Source of the DNA: Bradyrhizobium sp. CB3481
GTDB taxonomy: Bacteria > Pseudomonadota > Alphaproteobacteria > Rhizobiales > Xanthobacteraceae
Assembly: GCF_029714305.1 (NCBI RefSeq)
Contig: NZ_CP121647.1
Span: 1,384,501 to 1,448,500 of the forward strand
DNA: 64,000 nt
Reading direction: 5' to 3'
Both the position numbers and the translations under genes were made by a program. How positions within the stretch are numbered: the stretch's first letter is position 1; each line of letters starts with the position of its first letter. Under the pieces are notes generated by a model. It saw only the letters and a program-made list of their open reading frames with translations. It was not told the origin of the DNA and searched no databases. Shown piece after piece: positions 35,369-44,781 of the stretch.

Positions 35369-36598
35369 TTAAAACTTCCGCACCAGGTCCGGCGTGATCT
35401 CGCTGAGCTTGCGGATGCCTGATAGAGCGAGGTCGCGGTCGATCTCGGCTTTCAGCAGCGAGATCGCGCGCTGCACGCCGGCCTGGCCGCCGGCGATCGC
35501 GGCATAGAGGAACGGACGGCCGATCCAGACGAAATGCGCACCGAGCGCCAGCGCCTTGATCACGTCGGTGCCGCGGCGGATGCCGCCGTCGACCATGACC
35601 GTCATGCCCTTGGCCTCGGCTGCGATCTCCGGCAGCGTGCGCAGGCCGGACATCGTGTAGTCGAGCTGGCGGCCGCCATGGTTGGACAGCATCACGCCGT
35701 CGACGCCGCTCTCGCGCGCAATCCTGGCATCCGCCGGCGAGACCAGGCCCTTGACCACGAGCTTGCCCTTCCACTTCCTGCGGATCATCTCGACATGCTT
35801 CCAGGCGAGCTGGTCGCGCGCGCCGATGTTGCGCATCAGGTTCTTCGCCAGCACCGGCGGGCCGCGCTGCGCGTCCATATTCTCGAAATGGGGCATGCCG
35901 TGATTCATGATGGTGCGCGCCCAGGTGCCGAACAGCCAGTGCGGATGGGTGACCGTGTCCCAGAACACGCGCGGCGTGATGGCGAGCGGCACCTGAAAGC
36001 CGTTGCGGATATTGTTCTCGCGGTTCGGCGGCACCGGCACGTCGGCGGTGACGACGAACGTGTCGTAGCCGGCCGTGGCGACGCGATCGACCAGCGGCTC
36101 GATCCTTTCAGGCAGGCCTGCGAGATAGGCCTGATACCACGCCGCCGGATTGGCTGACCGCACGTCCTCCAGCGTGATCAGCGAAGAGGCGCTGAGGATC
36201 ATCGGCACGTTCTCGCACTTGGCCGCCTCTGTCAGCACGATGTCGCCGCGATAGGCCGCGAGTGCGGACGAGCCCATCGGCGGAATGCCGAACGGCGCGG
36301 CATAGCTCTTGCCGAACAACGTCGTCGTCTGGTCGCGGCCAGAGACGTCGTTGAGCACGCGCGGCACGAAGCCGTATTCGTTGAAGGCGTTGCGGTTGTC
36401 GCGCAGCGCGGCGTCGGTCTCGGCGCCGCCGGAGATGTAGCCGTAAAGAAATTTCGGAATCCGGCGCCGTGCCGTCGCCTCGAAATCGTCGAGCGCGAGA
36501 TATTTCTGCAAATGCCGCGGCACCGCGCTTTCGGGACGGGTCACGGTCGCGGGCGGCGCAGTCAGGCTGGCGGATTTGTCGAGCACGTCGGCTTCCAT
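35369..36598 (-). CDS. FMN-dependent L-lactate dehydrogenase / alpha-hydroxyacid oxidase
   Basis: The product has 409 residues from the ATG at 36598; the frame extends upstream into the mlaD region but that part is not family-like. Family features are 'RIPKFLYGYISGGAETDAAL', 'PFGIPPMGSSALAAYRGDIV' and the active-site 'MLSNHGGRQLDYTMSGL' with His and Arg. 'VMVDGGIRRGTDVIKALALG' binds the FMN phosphate. It oxidises an L-2-hydroxyacid to the 2-oxoacid at the membrane side; lactate is most common. It lies 25 bases after the mlaD-type gene. Confidence 0.88.
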   Translation of the reverse strand: MEADVLDKSASLTAPPATVTRPESAVPRHLQKYLALDDFEATARRRIPKFLYGYISGGAETDAALRDNRNAFNEYGFVPRVLNDVSGRDQTTTLFGKSYAAPFGIPPMGSSALAAYRGDIVLTEAAKCENVPMILSASSLITLEDVRSANPAAWYQAYLAGLPERIEPLVDRVATAGYDTFVVTADVPVPPNRENNIRNGFQVPLAITPRVFWDTVTHPHWLFGTWARTIMNHGMPHFENMDAQRGPPVLAKNLMRNIGARDQLAWKHVEMIRRKWKGKLVVKGLVSPADARIARESGVDGVMLSNHGGRQLDYTMSGLRTLPEIAAEAKGMTVMVDGGIRRGTDVIKALALGAHFVWIGRPFLYAAIAGGQAGVQRAISLLKAEIDRDLALSGIRKLSEITPDLVRKF

Positions 36599-36623
36599 CT
36601 TGTTGATTGTTATGCGGCTGGGC

Positions 36624-37439
36624 TCAGCGGCGGCGGGGTGGGGCGGCAGGTGCCGGGCTGGACTTGTTGATGGCGGCAGAGACCTCGCCGAGCATCTTTC
36701 GTGCGTCGGCGAGCACCTGGCCGGATTTCTTGTCAAAGCTTTCGATCAGTTCGCGCATCGAGATCACGGTCGGCAGCAGTTCGCCCCCATATTTGTCGCT
36801 GGCGAGACGGCCGAGGAAGTCTTTCGTCTTGTCCATTGCGCCGTCGACGGCGGCCACGCCGGATTCGGCAGTGGCGATGACGGAGGAGATCTTCTCGCCA
36901 TTGCCCGACAGCGAGGCGGTGAAGCTCTCGAAGTTCCGTAAGGTGTCCTTGATCGCCACCTCGTTGTCGGCGATCACCTTGTCGACGTTGCGCAACGCGA
37001 CGCGGATCTTTTCCTGGGTGTTGAGCGTGCCTTCGCGGTCGGCGGTCAACTCCGGAATGCCATCGGCGCCTTTGGGCGGCGGCGGCGCCTCGTCCGAGCC
37101 GCCGGTGAACGAGATCGCGGCAATGCCGGTGAGGCCCTGGAATTCGAGGCCGACCTGGGTGTCGCTCCTGACCGGCGTGTTGCCGTCGATCATGGTGAGC
37201 GCGACCACGCGGCGCGGATGGTCGAGCTTCAGCGACACCACCTCGCCGACGCGGATGCCGGCGAAATTGACGCTGCCGCCCTTGCGCAGGCCGGACGCCG
37301 ATCCTTCGAAGACCACGCGGAACGGCACCTTCTGCTTGATCCCGGCGAGCTTCTGATAACCCAGCCACGCGCCAAGCGACCCGGCGATCAGGGCCAGGGT
37401 GAGCGTGCCGATCATCAGATTGCTGGCGCGAACCTTCAT
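36624..37439 (-). CDS. MlaD/MCE-domain protein
   Basis: The product has 271 residues: an N-terminal membrane anchor ('LMIGTLTLALIAGSLGAWLG') and one MCE domain ('VPFRVVFEGSASGLRKGGSV', 'FAGIRVGEVVSLKLDHPRR'). A long helical tail follows, ending 'SSPAPAAPPRRR'. MCE proteins form rings that carry lipids between membranes with MlaE/MlaF-type ABC partners. No mlaE, mlaF or pqiA gene is in view, so it is an orphan here. It lies just upstream of the lactate dehydrogenase on the same strand. Confidence 0.87.
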   Translation of the reverse strand: MKVRASNLMIGTLTLALIAGSLGAWLGYQKLAGIKQKVPFRVVFEGSASGLRKGGSVNFAGIRVGEVVSLKLDHPRRVVALTMIDGNTPVRSDTQVGLEFQGLTGIAAISFTGGSDEAPPPPKGADGIPELTADREGTLNTQEKIRVALRNVDKVIADNEVAIKDTLRNFESFTASLSGNGEKISSVIATAESGVAAVDGAMDKTKDFLGRLASDKYGGELLPTVISMRELIESFDKKSGQVLADARKMLGEVSAAINKSSPAPAAPPRRR

Positions 37440-37733
37440 TGAAATGCCTAGGAGAAGCGGATCCGAGTGATATCGGATTTATGACGGCAAGTCACCGCGC
37501 CCGACGACCCGGAACTGGGCCGTATGCTCATAGGGTCGGTTGTACCGATCGGGCGCGATTCCGCCTTTCCCTGGCAGACATCGTCCCGGCCCGCTGGCAT
37601 GTCCGGTTCGGGCCACGAGGCAGACATGAGCTTTTTGCTTCTCTTTATCAATTTTCGGTTGTGGCAAACGTGCAGACGTAACTACACGCTATTCTATAAA
37701 GTCAGAACCGCATCATTTGGGAGATGCTTCGCA

Positions 37734-38552
37734 ATGGCTGCATCGACGCTTCATGTCGTGTTCAATTCGTCCGCGGCGGCTGGCCTGCGTGACGCACTAC
37801 GACAGGCGGGCCGCGCCGAACGTGTGGTCAGCCTTTCCGATTGCCTCAGCTTCGGCCCGATCAACCCGCCCGATCCCGAGTTGCGCAGGGAGTGGGTCGA
37901 AGGCGAACTCGGCTATGCGGGGTGGGAGGAAGTCGTCGGCGAAGCAACTTCCTTCTGGTCCGAGGCGCTGTCGATCAGCAGTCGAAGGGTCGCGTGGCTG
38001 TCGCGACGATCCACGCAAGAATATGCGGGTTTTCTCGAATGGCTGTGGCGGCTTGGCGAAGAACCAATCGAAATTGTCGATCTAACCGACGTCATGGTGA
38101 CAGGAATTGGCACTGGGCCGACCAAGCCACACCCTGCAATTTCCCTCGCAATGTTGCCTCCACACACGATTCTCGAAAACGAACTGCTCGACCGCACTGA
38201 AGCACTCACGGCGGTCCTGCGCGCCCGGTATCGACAATTGTGGGGACGCCTGAGGACCGAAAATGCACCGCTGCGCGTGCTCAGCGAAGGTGAACTTGTG
38301 TCCGCGCCGCTTTCATTCTTCGACCCGCTATTGTTGTCGTGCGCAGCGCCTGAATGGCAAAAGGCGGCAAGAGTTATTGGAGAAGCACTCTCAGATTTCT
38401 GGGAGACGTCAGTGTTACAGACCGGCGATCTCGTCTTGTGCGCGCGTGCCCGCGCAATTGCCAGCGCTGGTGGTCTGGAATTTCGGGGAGATCTGTCCGA
38501 CATTCACAATAGCGAACTGCGGTTACCCATCAGCCGGACTCCCCACGACTGA
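37734..38552 (+). CDS. DUF1835 (with DUF3658-like tail) protein
   Basis: The product has 272 residues from the ATG at 37734, with GGGAGA about nine bases upstream. 'LHVVFNSSAAAGLRDALRQA' followed by 'VVSLSDCLSFGPINPPDPEL' is the DUF1835 start, and the C terminus 'FRGDLSDIHNSELRLP' fits the DUF3658-type tail. The function is unknown. Codon use is a little less GC-biased than the neighbours, which could mean transfer. It stands alone, and the 294 bases before it hold no clear gene. Confidence 0.8.
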   Translation: MAASTLHVVFNSSAAAGLRDALRQAGRAERVVSLSDCLSFGPINPPDPELRREWVEGELGYAGWEEVVGEATSFWSEALSISSRRVAWLSRRSTQEYAGFLEWLWRLGEEPIEIVDLTDVMVTGIGTGPTKPHPAISLAMLPPHTILENELLDRTEALTAVLRARYRQLWGRLRTENAPLRVLSEGELVSAPLSFFDPLLLSCAAPEWQKAARVIGEALSDFWETSVLQTGDLVLCARARAIASAGGLEFRGDLSDIHNSELRLPISRTPHD

Positions 38553-38580
38553 AAGGCTCATATATTGGTGCGTACACGCC

Positions 38581-39513
38581 CTAGGTCGTCTGCGGCTTCC
38601 GCGACGCCACGAACACCCCGGTCAGCACCAGCGCAAAGCCGATGAAGTGGAACGCCTGCGGATGCTCGCCGAGGAAGGCGATCGACATGATGGTCCCGAA
38701 CACCGGCACGACGTGGAAGAACGGCGCGGCGCGGTTGGCGCCGATCAGCTGCACGCCGCGATTGAAGCAGAGATAGGCGAGGGTGGAGGGAAACAGCGCG
38801 ACATAGGCCAGCGTCAAAACATTCGCCGTGTCGAGCTGCATCACGGGCCGCGCGAACAATTCCCAGATCAACAGCGGGATCAGGCAGGCGGCGCCGGCGC
38901 CGAAGGTGAAGGCGACGAACGACAGGGCATGGATCGCCGGCCGCTTCAGCGACAGCACCGAATAGAGCCCGAAGATCGCAAGCGCGACCAGGAAGATCAG
39001 GTCGCCGCGGTTGAATTCGATGTTGGAAAGCTTGGTGAGGTCGCCATGCATCAGGATGATCACCACGCCGGCCGTCGACAACAGAATGCCCGCCGCCTGC
39101 GCCAGCGTCAGCCGCACGCCGAGCAATAGCAGCGACCAGACTGCGACCACCAGTGGGCCGGCCGACTGCAGCAACAGCGTGTTCAGCGCCTGGGTATGTT
39201 CCAGTGCCCAGTATTGCAGGGTGTTGAACGCGCCGATGCCGGTGATCGAGAGCACGATCATGATGCCGAGGCGGCTTCGGATCGCGTCCCAGTCGCGCCT
39301 GAGGTGCTTTGAGGCAAACGGCAGGATGACCAGGAAGGCGAGCGACCAGCGCAGGAACGACAGCGTCACCGGCGCGATGTGGCCGGCGGCGAGCCGCCCC
39401 ACGATCGCGTTGCCGGCCCAGCATAGCGCGGTGATGCTCAGCAAAAGATAGGGCTGGTTGGCGATCCAGTTCCGAGATGACGATGCTGATGAGGTCTGTT
39501 CGGTAGCCGACAT
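38581..39513 (-). CDS. EamA/DMT-family exporter, paralog of the gene at 27064-27999
   Basis: The product has 310 residues with ten predicted helices. It matches the other EamA gene along most of its length, e.g. 'LTSLFWAGN' with 'ITALCWAGN' and 'YALVLAGVVIASRR' with 'FALVLTGVFVASRK'. The two probably arose by duplication and now bracket the catabolic region. The substrate is unknown. It converges on the DUF1835 gene. Confidence 0.88.
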   Translation of the reverse strand: MSATEQTSSASSSRNWIANQPYLLLSITALCWAGNAIVGRLAAGHIAPVTLSFLRWSLAFLVILPFASKHLRRDWDAIRSRLGIMIVLSITGIGAFNTLQYWALEHTQALNTLLLQSAGPLVVAVWSLLLLGVRLTLAQAAGILLSTAGVVIILMHGDLTKLSNIEFNRGDLIFLVALAIFGLYSVLSLKRPAIHALSFVAFTFGAGAACLIPLLIWELFARPVMQLDTANVLTLAYVALFPSTLAYLCFNRGVQLIGANRAAPFFHVVPVFGTIMSIAFLGEHPQAFHFIGFALVLTGVFVASRKPQTT

Positions 39514-39877
39514 TCGAGGACAAGGCCCAGTTCATGGCGCCGCGGCCCGCCCGGCTGGCGTCGCCGGGCCGGAATGTGGCCCGGCCTCTGTCACAGACAC
39601 GGATTTGCCTCGTGCATCAATGGTGCAGGATGCATCGCGACCATGCAGGCGTCTTGCTGCTTGCTCTGCACGGTATTTGGGGTTGCCAAAAGGTCGGCGG
39701 ATATGCAATCAAAAGATGATCGATTCATGAGACCCAACCTTTGTTTGATTTTGAGGGTCGCATGCGATTATTCCGGCACTATTTGATTAGCGAAACTTCG
39801 TTCGATCGTTGGGACCAGGGATTGGGGGCGGCCGCGCTGGTGCGGCGTACCCTGATCCGTGAGGTCGAATTCTACAG
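39514..39877. other. Intergenic stretch without a recognised gene
   Basis: Short frames here show no family features or ribosome sites. Composition shifts towards AT between about 39690 and 39800. A small hairpin-like GCGAAACTTCGTTCG lies near 39789. Promoters for the divergent exporter and the small ORF at 39878 should be here. Nothing else is seen. Confidence 0.5.
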
Positions 39878-40069
39878 ATGATGGGCATTCCCTTGAACAG
39901 ACCGACACCGGCCGAAGAAGCCGAAGCCGAAACACGTCACCAGTTTGCCATTCGCGCCAATTCCATTCTGGCGTTCATCGAATGCGATGAAGAGCAGCGC
40001 CCGAAGCTGCGCGAGGCCATCATCGAGGCGATGCTGTGGGCGCAGACGCAGCCCAGGCTCAGCAAATAG
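39878..40069 (+). CDS. Small soluble protein, 63 residues, unknown
   Basis: The ORF starts with two ATGs in tandem (39878, 39881). The product is charged and helical: 'TPAEEAEAETRHQFAIRANS', then 'AFIECDEEQRPKLREAIIEA', ending 'WAQTQPRLSK'. Even codon use and amphipathic pattern make it look coding. No family is recognised. It ends 17 bases before the convergent deacylase gene. Confidence 0.6.
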   Translation: MMGIPLNRPTPAEEAEAETRHQFAIRANSILAFIECDEEQRPKLREAIIEAMLWAQTQPRLSK

Positions 40070-40086
40070 CGGCTTGTCGCAGCCGC

Positions 40087-40560
40087 TCACGCCACAAGCG
40101 GCCGCGCGATTGCGCCCGCGGCCTTCACGGCGTCACTCGGATCAAGTTCGACCTGCAGGCCGCGCTGGCCGCCATTGAGAAACACGCTGGCATGGCCGAG
40201 CGCCGCTTCCTCGATCGCGACCGGCACGCGCTTCTTCTGTCCGAACGGCGAGATGCCGCCGACGTGGTAGCCGGTCAGCCGTTCGGCATCGACCGGCCGC
40301 ATCATCTTCGCCGTCTTGGCGCCGAAGGCGGCGGCGAGCTTTTTCATGCTGACCTCGCAATCCGACGGCACCACGGCGCAGACCGGCTTGCCGTCGGCCT
40401 CGGCCATCAGCGTCTTGAGCACGCGCGATGGCGGCACGCCGAGCGCCTCCGCCGCCTGCAATCCGATGCTCGCCGCATCCGGATCGTAGGCGTAGGCATG
40501 CACGGTGAATTTCACGCCCAGCCTTTCCAGCGCCTGGGTCGCACGGGTGGTTTTCGACAT
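40087..40560 (-). CDS. ybaK: Cys-tRNA(Pro)/Cys-tRNA(Cys) deacylase (YbaK/EbsC)
   Basis: The product has 157 residues from the ATG at 40560, preceded by GGAAAGG. The family start 'TRATQALERLGVKFTVHAYA' is clear, and the active-site lysine region is 'VLKTLMAEADGKPVCAVVPS'. 'MRPVDAERLTGYHVGGISPF' followed by 'GQKKRVPVAIEEAALGH' is the signature of this YbaK-like group. It removes cysteine wrongly attached to tRNA-Pro. Its own unit; no operon partner. Confidence 0.9.
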   Translation of the reverse strand: MSKTTRATQALERLGVKFTVHAYAYDPDAASIGLQAAEALGVPPSRVLKTLMAEADGKPVCAVVPSDCEVSMKKLAAAFGAKTAKMMRPVDAERLTGYHVGGISPFGQKKRVPVAIEEAALGHASVFLNGGQRGLQVELDPSDAVKAAGAIARPLVA

Positions 40561-40841
40561 GGCCTTTCCGTCATTGCGCGAAGTTAATGCAGCGAGGCTC
40601 TGGGAGCCTCCGATTTTTACGGGTATATCAATGGGTTGGAGCGGTTCTAAGGCCCCCATAAAGCCGCCTTCTTGCTTGCCTAGATCAGCTGCTTCCTTTA
40701 TCCGGTGGGGCGCCCTGCACGCGAACGGCCCCGGCCGTGATTTTGGCTGGGCGAGACAGAAGCATGGTCCGGAAAGTTGGAGTGCCGGTTTTCCGGTGAA
40801 ATCATGCTGGAACCAAGAGATTTGCAGGGAAAACCATAGAT

Positions 40842-42134
40842 ATGGCCAATGTTGTCGTCGTCGGCGCCCAGTGGGGCGACGAAGGGAAGGGCAAGATCGT
40901 CGACTGGTTATCGGAGCAGGCCGATATCGTCGTGCGCTTCCAGGGCGGCCATAATGCCGGCCATACGCTCGTCATCAATGGCGAGACCTACAAGCTGGCG
41001 CTGCTGCCCTCCGGGGTGCTGCGGCCTTCCAAGCTGGCCGTGATCGGCAATGGCGTCGTGTTCGACCCCCAGGCCTTCCTTGACGAAGTCGCGCGGCTGA
41101 AGGGGCAGGGCGTCGCCGTCGGCCCGGACAATTTGCGAATCGCCGAGAATGTGACACTGATTCTGCCACTGCACCGCGATCTCGACGCGCTGCGGGAATC
41201 CTCGAACGCGGTCACCGCGATCGGCACCACGCGCCGCGGCATCGGCCCGGCCTATGAGGACAAGGCCGGCCGCCGCGCCATCCGTTTGATGGACCTCGCC
41301 GACCTCGACACGCTGCCGCACAAGATCGATCGCCTGCTGGCGCATCACAACGCGCTGCGCCGCGGCCTCAATCTGGAAGAGATCGACGGCGACGGGATCC
41401 TGAAGGAGCTCACCGCGCTGGCGCCCAAGCTGCTGCCCTATGCCGAGACGGTGTGGCGACTGCTCGACATCAAGCGCCGCGAGGGCAAGCGCATCCTGTT
41501 CGAGGGGGCACAGGGCGCGCTGCTCGATGTCGACCACGGCACGTATCCCTATGTCACCTCGTCCAACACGGTAGCCGCGCAGGCGGCGACCGGAACCGGC
41601 CTCGGCCCGGGTGCGGTCGGCTATGTGCTCGGCATCTGCAAGGCCTATACGACCCGCGTCGGCCAGGGCCCGTTCCCGACCGAACTGAACAATGAGATCG
41701 GCGAAGAGATTGGTCGCCGCGGCAGGGAGTTCGGCGTCAACACCGGCCGCAAGCGCCGCTGCGGCTGGTTCGATGCGGTGCTGGTGCGGCAAACGGTCCG
41801 CACCTGCGGCATCAACGGCCTTGCGCTGACCAAGCTCGACATTCTCGACGGCTTCGACACCATCGAGGTCTGCACCGGCTATATGCTCGACGGCAAGGAG
41901 ATCGACCATCTGCCGGCGGGCGAGGGCGCCCAGGCTCGGGTGGTGCCGATCTATGAGACGATCGAAGGATGGAAAGAGCCGACCGCCAATGCACGCTCCT
42001 GGGCCGACTTGCCGGCCCAGGCCATTAAATATGTCCGCCGGGTCGAGGAACTCGTGGGTTGTCCAATCGCATTGCTTTCCACCAGCCCCGAACGCGAGGA
42101 TACTATCCTGGTGCAGAATCCGTTCGAGGCTTGA
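40842..42134 (+). CDS. purA: Adenylosuccinate synthetase
   Basis: The product has 430 residues, full length. The P-loop-like '[16 protein letters not shown]' with the catalytic Asp, the 'GGHNAGHT' His, '[20 protein letters not shown]' and '[20 protein letters not shown]' are all present. It joins IMP and aspartate using GTP in AMP synthesis. The 280 bases upstream hold no gene and should contain the promoter. The membrane protein gene follows after 37 bases and may share the transcript. Confidence 0.97.
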   Translation: MANVVVVGAQWGDEGKGKIVDWLSEQADIVVRFQGGHNAGHTLVINGETYKLALLPSGVLRPSKLAVIGNGVVFDPQAFLDEVARLKGQGVAVGPDNLRIAENVTLILPLHRDLDALRESSNAVTAIGTTRRGIGPAYEDKAGRRAIRLMDLADLDTLPHKIDRLLAHHNALRRGLNLEEIDGDGILKELTALAPKLLPYAETVWRLLDIKRREGKRILFEGAQGALLDVDHGTYPYVTSSNTVAAQAATGTGLGPGAVGYVLGICKAYTTRVGQGPFPTELNNEIGEEIGRRGREFGVNTGRKRRCGWFDAVLVRQTVRTCGINGLALTKLDILDGFDTIEVCTGYMLDGKEIDHLPAGEGAQARVVPIYETIEGWKEPTANARSWADLPAQAIKYVRRVEELVGCPIALLSTSPEREDTILVQNPFEA

Positions 42135-42171
42135 CGGGATGTTGCGGCCGCTCCAGCAGTATTGATGAGAA

Positions 42172-43767
42172 ATGGCTGATTATTACCCGCTGATCGCACG
42201 CGCTATTGCCGGCCTGGACCCGAATGCTCCAGGCGAGAGCCGCCGCGCGCTTTATGAGCGGGCCCGCACCGCGCTGATTGCGCAGTTGCGCAGCGTGCAG
42301 CCGCCGCTTTCCGAATCGGAGATCACCCGCGAGCGGCTGTCGTTGGAAGAAGCCGTTCGCAAGGTCGAATCGGAAGCCGCCCAGCGTGCCCGGGAAGCCT
42401 CGCGTCCGGGCGGTGCCCCCCGGGCGGGCGATAATTTCCGCCGCGCCAATGCCCGTCCGCCGGAGGATGGGGCAGCGCCGCCACCACCGGGCGCCCCGCG
42501 CCCGCGTCCGCCGCAGGGGCCTGCGCGCGAGGGCCGTCCGCCGCTTGGCCAGGAGGAGCCGCGTCCGCCGCGCAATCTGCGTCCCGATGCGCCGCCGAAC
42601 GGTGCGCCGCGCCCGCAGGTGCCGCCGATTCCGATGCAGGATGCCGGCTTGCCGCCGCCGCCTCCGCGCGGGGCCGGTCCGCGCCGCGGTCCCGAGAATG
42701 GCGGCCCGCCGCAGCCGCCGGGCATGCGCGGCTTCCGCGACATCGCCGCCGACGCCGACGATCTCGGCCGCGCCGCCGCGCAGGCCAATCGCGCCGCGCG
42801 AAAGACCTATGCCAACGTGCCGTCGCCCTCGCCGGAATTCGACCGGCTGGAGCCGAGCATGGAGAACCGCGGCGCCGATCCCGAGGCGCCGTATTCGTAC
42901 GAGGAGCAGCTGGCGGAGGCCGACCGCTATCCGCCGCCGCCGCTGCGCGACCGCCCGCGGCTCTCGCAGGATCGCGATCGCGAGCCGCCGAAGAAGCGCG
43001 CCCGTTCTGCTGCCGTGTTTCCGTTCAAGAGCGCGATTGCGGTCGGCATCGTGCTCATCCTGGTCGGCGCCGGCATCCTGTGGGGCAAGTCGGTGGTGTC
43101 GGCCTTCAGCGGCCTGTTCAAATCCTCCCAAGTGGCGGAAGCGCCGAAGGATCCGGCCGCGCCGCAGTCGCGCCCGAAGATTCCCGATCGCGTCGGCCAG
43201 CCCGCAACCGGCGAGAACGTCGCGCCGGTGGCGCAGCGCGTCGTGCTGTATGACGAGGACCCGTCCGATCCCAAGGGCAAGCAGTATGTCGGCTCGGTGA
43301 TCTGGCGCACCGAACCGATCAAGGCGAGCGGCAACCAGAAGCCTGACATCGCCGTGCGCGCCGACATCGAGATTCCCGACCGTAAGTTCAAGATGACGAT
43401 GTCGTTCCGCCGCAACACTGACTCGTCGCTGCCGGCGAGCCACACCGCCGAGCTGACCTTCATCCTGCCGCAGGATTTCACCGGCGGCGGCGTCGGCAAC
43501 GTGCCGGGCATTTTGATGAAGTCGAACGAGCAGGCGCGCGGCACGCCGCTGGCCGGCCTTGCCGTCAAGGTCACCGACGGCTTCTTCCTGGTCGGCCTTT
43601 CCAACGTCGATTCCGACCGCTCGCGCAATCTGCAGCTTCTGAAGGAGCGCTCCTGGTTCGACGTGCCGCTGGTCTACGTCAACCAGCGTCGCGCCATCAT
43701 CGCGATCGAAAAGGGCTCGCCGGGCGAGCGCGCGTTCAACGACGCGTTTGCGGCTTGGGGCGAGTAG
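42172..43767 (+). CDS. Proline-rich single-span membrane protein
   Basis: The product has 531 residues. The first 65 are a helical segment ('YPLIARAIAGLDPNAPGESR') with later coiled-coil character. Residues about 80-190 are Pro/Arg/Gly-rich and low complexity. One membrane helix lies near 287-305 ('AVGIVLILVGAGILWG'), and the rest is a predicted periplasmic beta domain ('QYVGSVIWRTEPIKASGNQK' to 'FFLVGLSNVDSDRSRN'). The function is unknown. The arrangement behind purA suggests co-expression; a perfect hairpin at 43808 ends the unit. Confidence 0.82.
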   Translation: MADYYPLIARAIAGLDPNAPGESRRALYERARTALIAQLRSVQPPLSESEITRERLSLEEAVRKVESEAAQRAREASRPGGAPRAGDNFRRANARPPEDGAAPPPPGAPRPRPPQGPAREGRPPLGQEEPRPPRNLRPDAPPNGAPRPQVPPIPMQDAGLPPPPPRGAGPRRGPENGGPPQPPGMRGFRDIAADADDLGRAAAQANRAARKTYANVPSPSPEFDRLEPSMENRGADPEAPYSYEEQLAEADRYPPPPLRDRPRLSQDRDREPPKKRARSAAVFPFKSAIAVGIVLILVGAGILWGKSVVSAFSGLFKSSQVAEAPKDPAAPQSRPKIPDRVGQPATGENVAPVAQRVVLYDEDPSDPKGKQYVGSVIWRTEPIKASGNQKPDIAVRADIEIPDRKFKMTMSFRRNTDSSLPASHTAELTFILPQDFTGGGVGNVPGILMKSNEQARGTPLAGLAVKVTDGFFLVGLSNVDSDRSRNLQLLKERSWFDVPLVYVNQRRAIIAIEKGSPGERAFNDAFAAWGE

Positions 43768-43807
43768 CTATCCGCGAGGCGTGCGCGAGGCTTTCTGACA
43801 AAAAACG

Positions 43808-43838
43808 GCCCCGGCATCGCTCATCCCGATGCCGGGGC
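43808..43838. terminator. Bidirectional intrinsic terminator
   Basis: GCCCCGGCATCG and CGATGCCGGGGC form a perfect 12-bp stem with a seven-base loop. On the minus strand it is followed by CGTTTTTTG, a strong U tract ending the small secreted-protein gene. On the plus strand the tail (TGTTCTGCGTTTT) is weaker and would end the purA-linked unit. Confidence 0.85.
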
Positions 43839-43861
43839 TGTTCTGCGTTTTGAGCGATCCG

Positions 43862-44125
43862 TCATTCCACGGCGGCGGCGCGCCGGCGTGCGGCGGCTTC
43901 GCGGTCCATCACGGCCCGGCAGCCCGGGCTGAGCTGCGCCTTGTGCTTCACCATGCAGGCGGTGATGCGCTGGATATTGGGAACTTCGTGGCCGCATAGC
44001 CGCATGGCGTCGCCGGTGCACATCTGCTGCGCGTCGGACGAGAGGCTTGGGCTCGCGGAAAGCGCCGTCGCCGCAGCGGCGATGGCGAAGAGAGCAGCGA
44101 TCTTGATGGTACGACAGGAAGTCAT
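43862..44125 (-). CDS. Secreted cysteine-rich small protein
   Basis: The product has 87 residues. A signal peptide is evident ('IAALFAIAAAATALSASPS'). The mature part has four cysteines in the pattern 'CTGDAMRLCGHEVP', 'ITACMVKHKAQLSPGC', which resembles the cysteine-rich repeat (PF00839-like) and should give two disulfides in the periplasm. The tail is Ala/Arg-rich. The function is unknown. Confidence 0.75.
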   Translation of the reverse strand: MTSCRTIKIAALFAIAAAATALSASPSLSSDAQQMCTGDAMRLCGHEVPNIQRITACMVKHKAQLSPGCRAVMDREAAARRRAAAVE

Positions 44126-44781
44126 TTGACCGGTTCCCCAAAAGTTTGCGTGCGGCGCCTCGGCCGCTGTTCATTTCATTGGGGGCGCTGCAGGCGGCTT
44201 GCGCTGCCGCACGCGTCTTCCCGCACGCGGAAGGTGATCCGCGTGTGGTTGCTCGATTTCTGCCGATGTCCGAATCGAAAGGTGCTGCGCCGCCCCGCGC
44301 GAATTATGCGCCAACGCTGTGAAGCTGCAATGCTCGCTTCAACACTTCTCTGGACTGTTGCGAGCGCGCCACGAAATTGAGTCCACCGAGCGGGACGGCG
44401 AGACTCTTTCCCCGATCGCTCGGAGGCCGCTGTCGAAGCGGTGGAGTGCCCGACCCCGCGATCGGGGAGGTCGCTGCGGCGCATCTGCCCCGGGCGGGGC
44501 CGACCCGGCCTGCCGTGCGGCGCCGCAAACTCAGTAAAAATGCGGAAAATCCGGGGTCCGGAACAACCACCCGTTAGGGAAGGCTGGGTACGATCAGCGG
44601 CTATTGCTCGCACCCGCCTCATTGCTTTCGTGGAAGTAAAAAGGCTTGCCGAAACCGGCCCGTCGAATGGCACTCGAATGCGCGTTGATGCCGATGGATC
44701 CCCTGACATGCCGGCCGTCCGCGCGGTAGTGCGGGCGGTGATGCGGCGCGCCCGAACGATCCGCCCAGAGGCGGCATCGCC
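44126..44781. other. 656-base stretch with nested inverted repeats but no supported gene
   Basis: Open frames on both strands lack family features, ribosome sites and coding-like composition. At 44410-44467 there is an outer stem CCCCGATCG (44410-44418) / CGATCGGGG (44459-44467) around an inner hairpin CCGCT-GTCGA-AGCGG (44427-44441). This could be part of a structured RNA or a regulatory element. Promoters for the genes on both sides must also lie here. Confidence 0.4.

Noticed and set aside
36599..36736. Upstream extension of the lactate dehydrogenase reading frame
   Set aside because: It runs into the end of the MlaD-type gene and lacks family similarity; the ATG at 36598 fits the family start.
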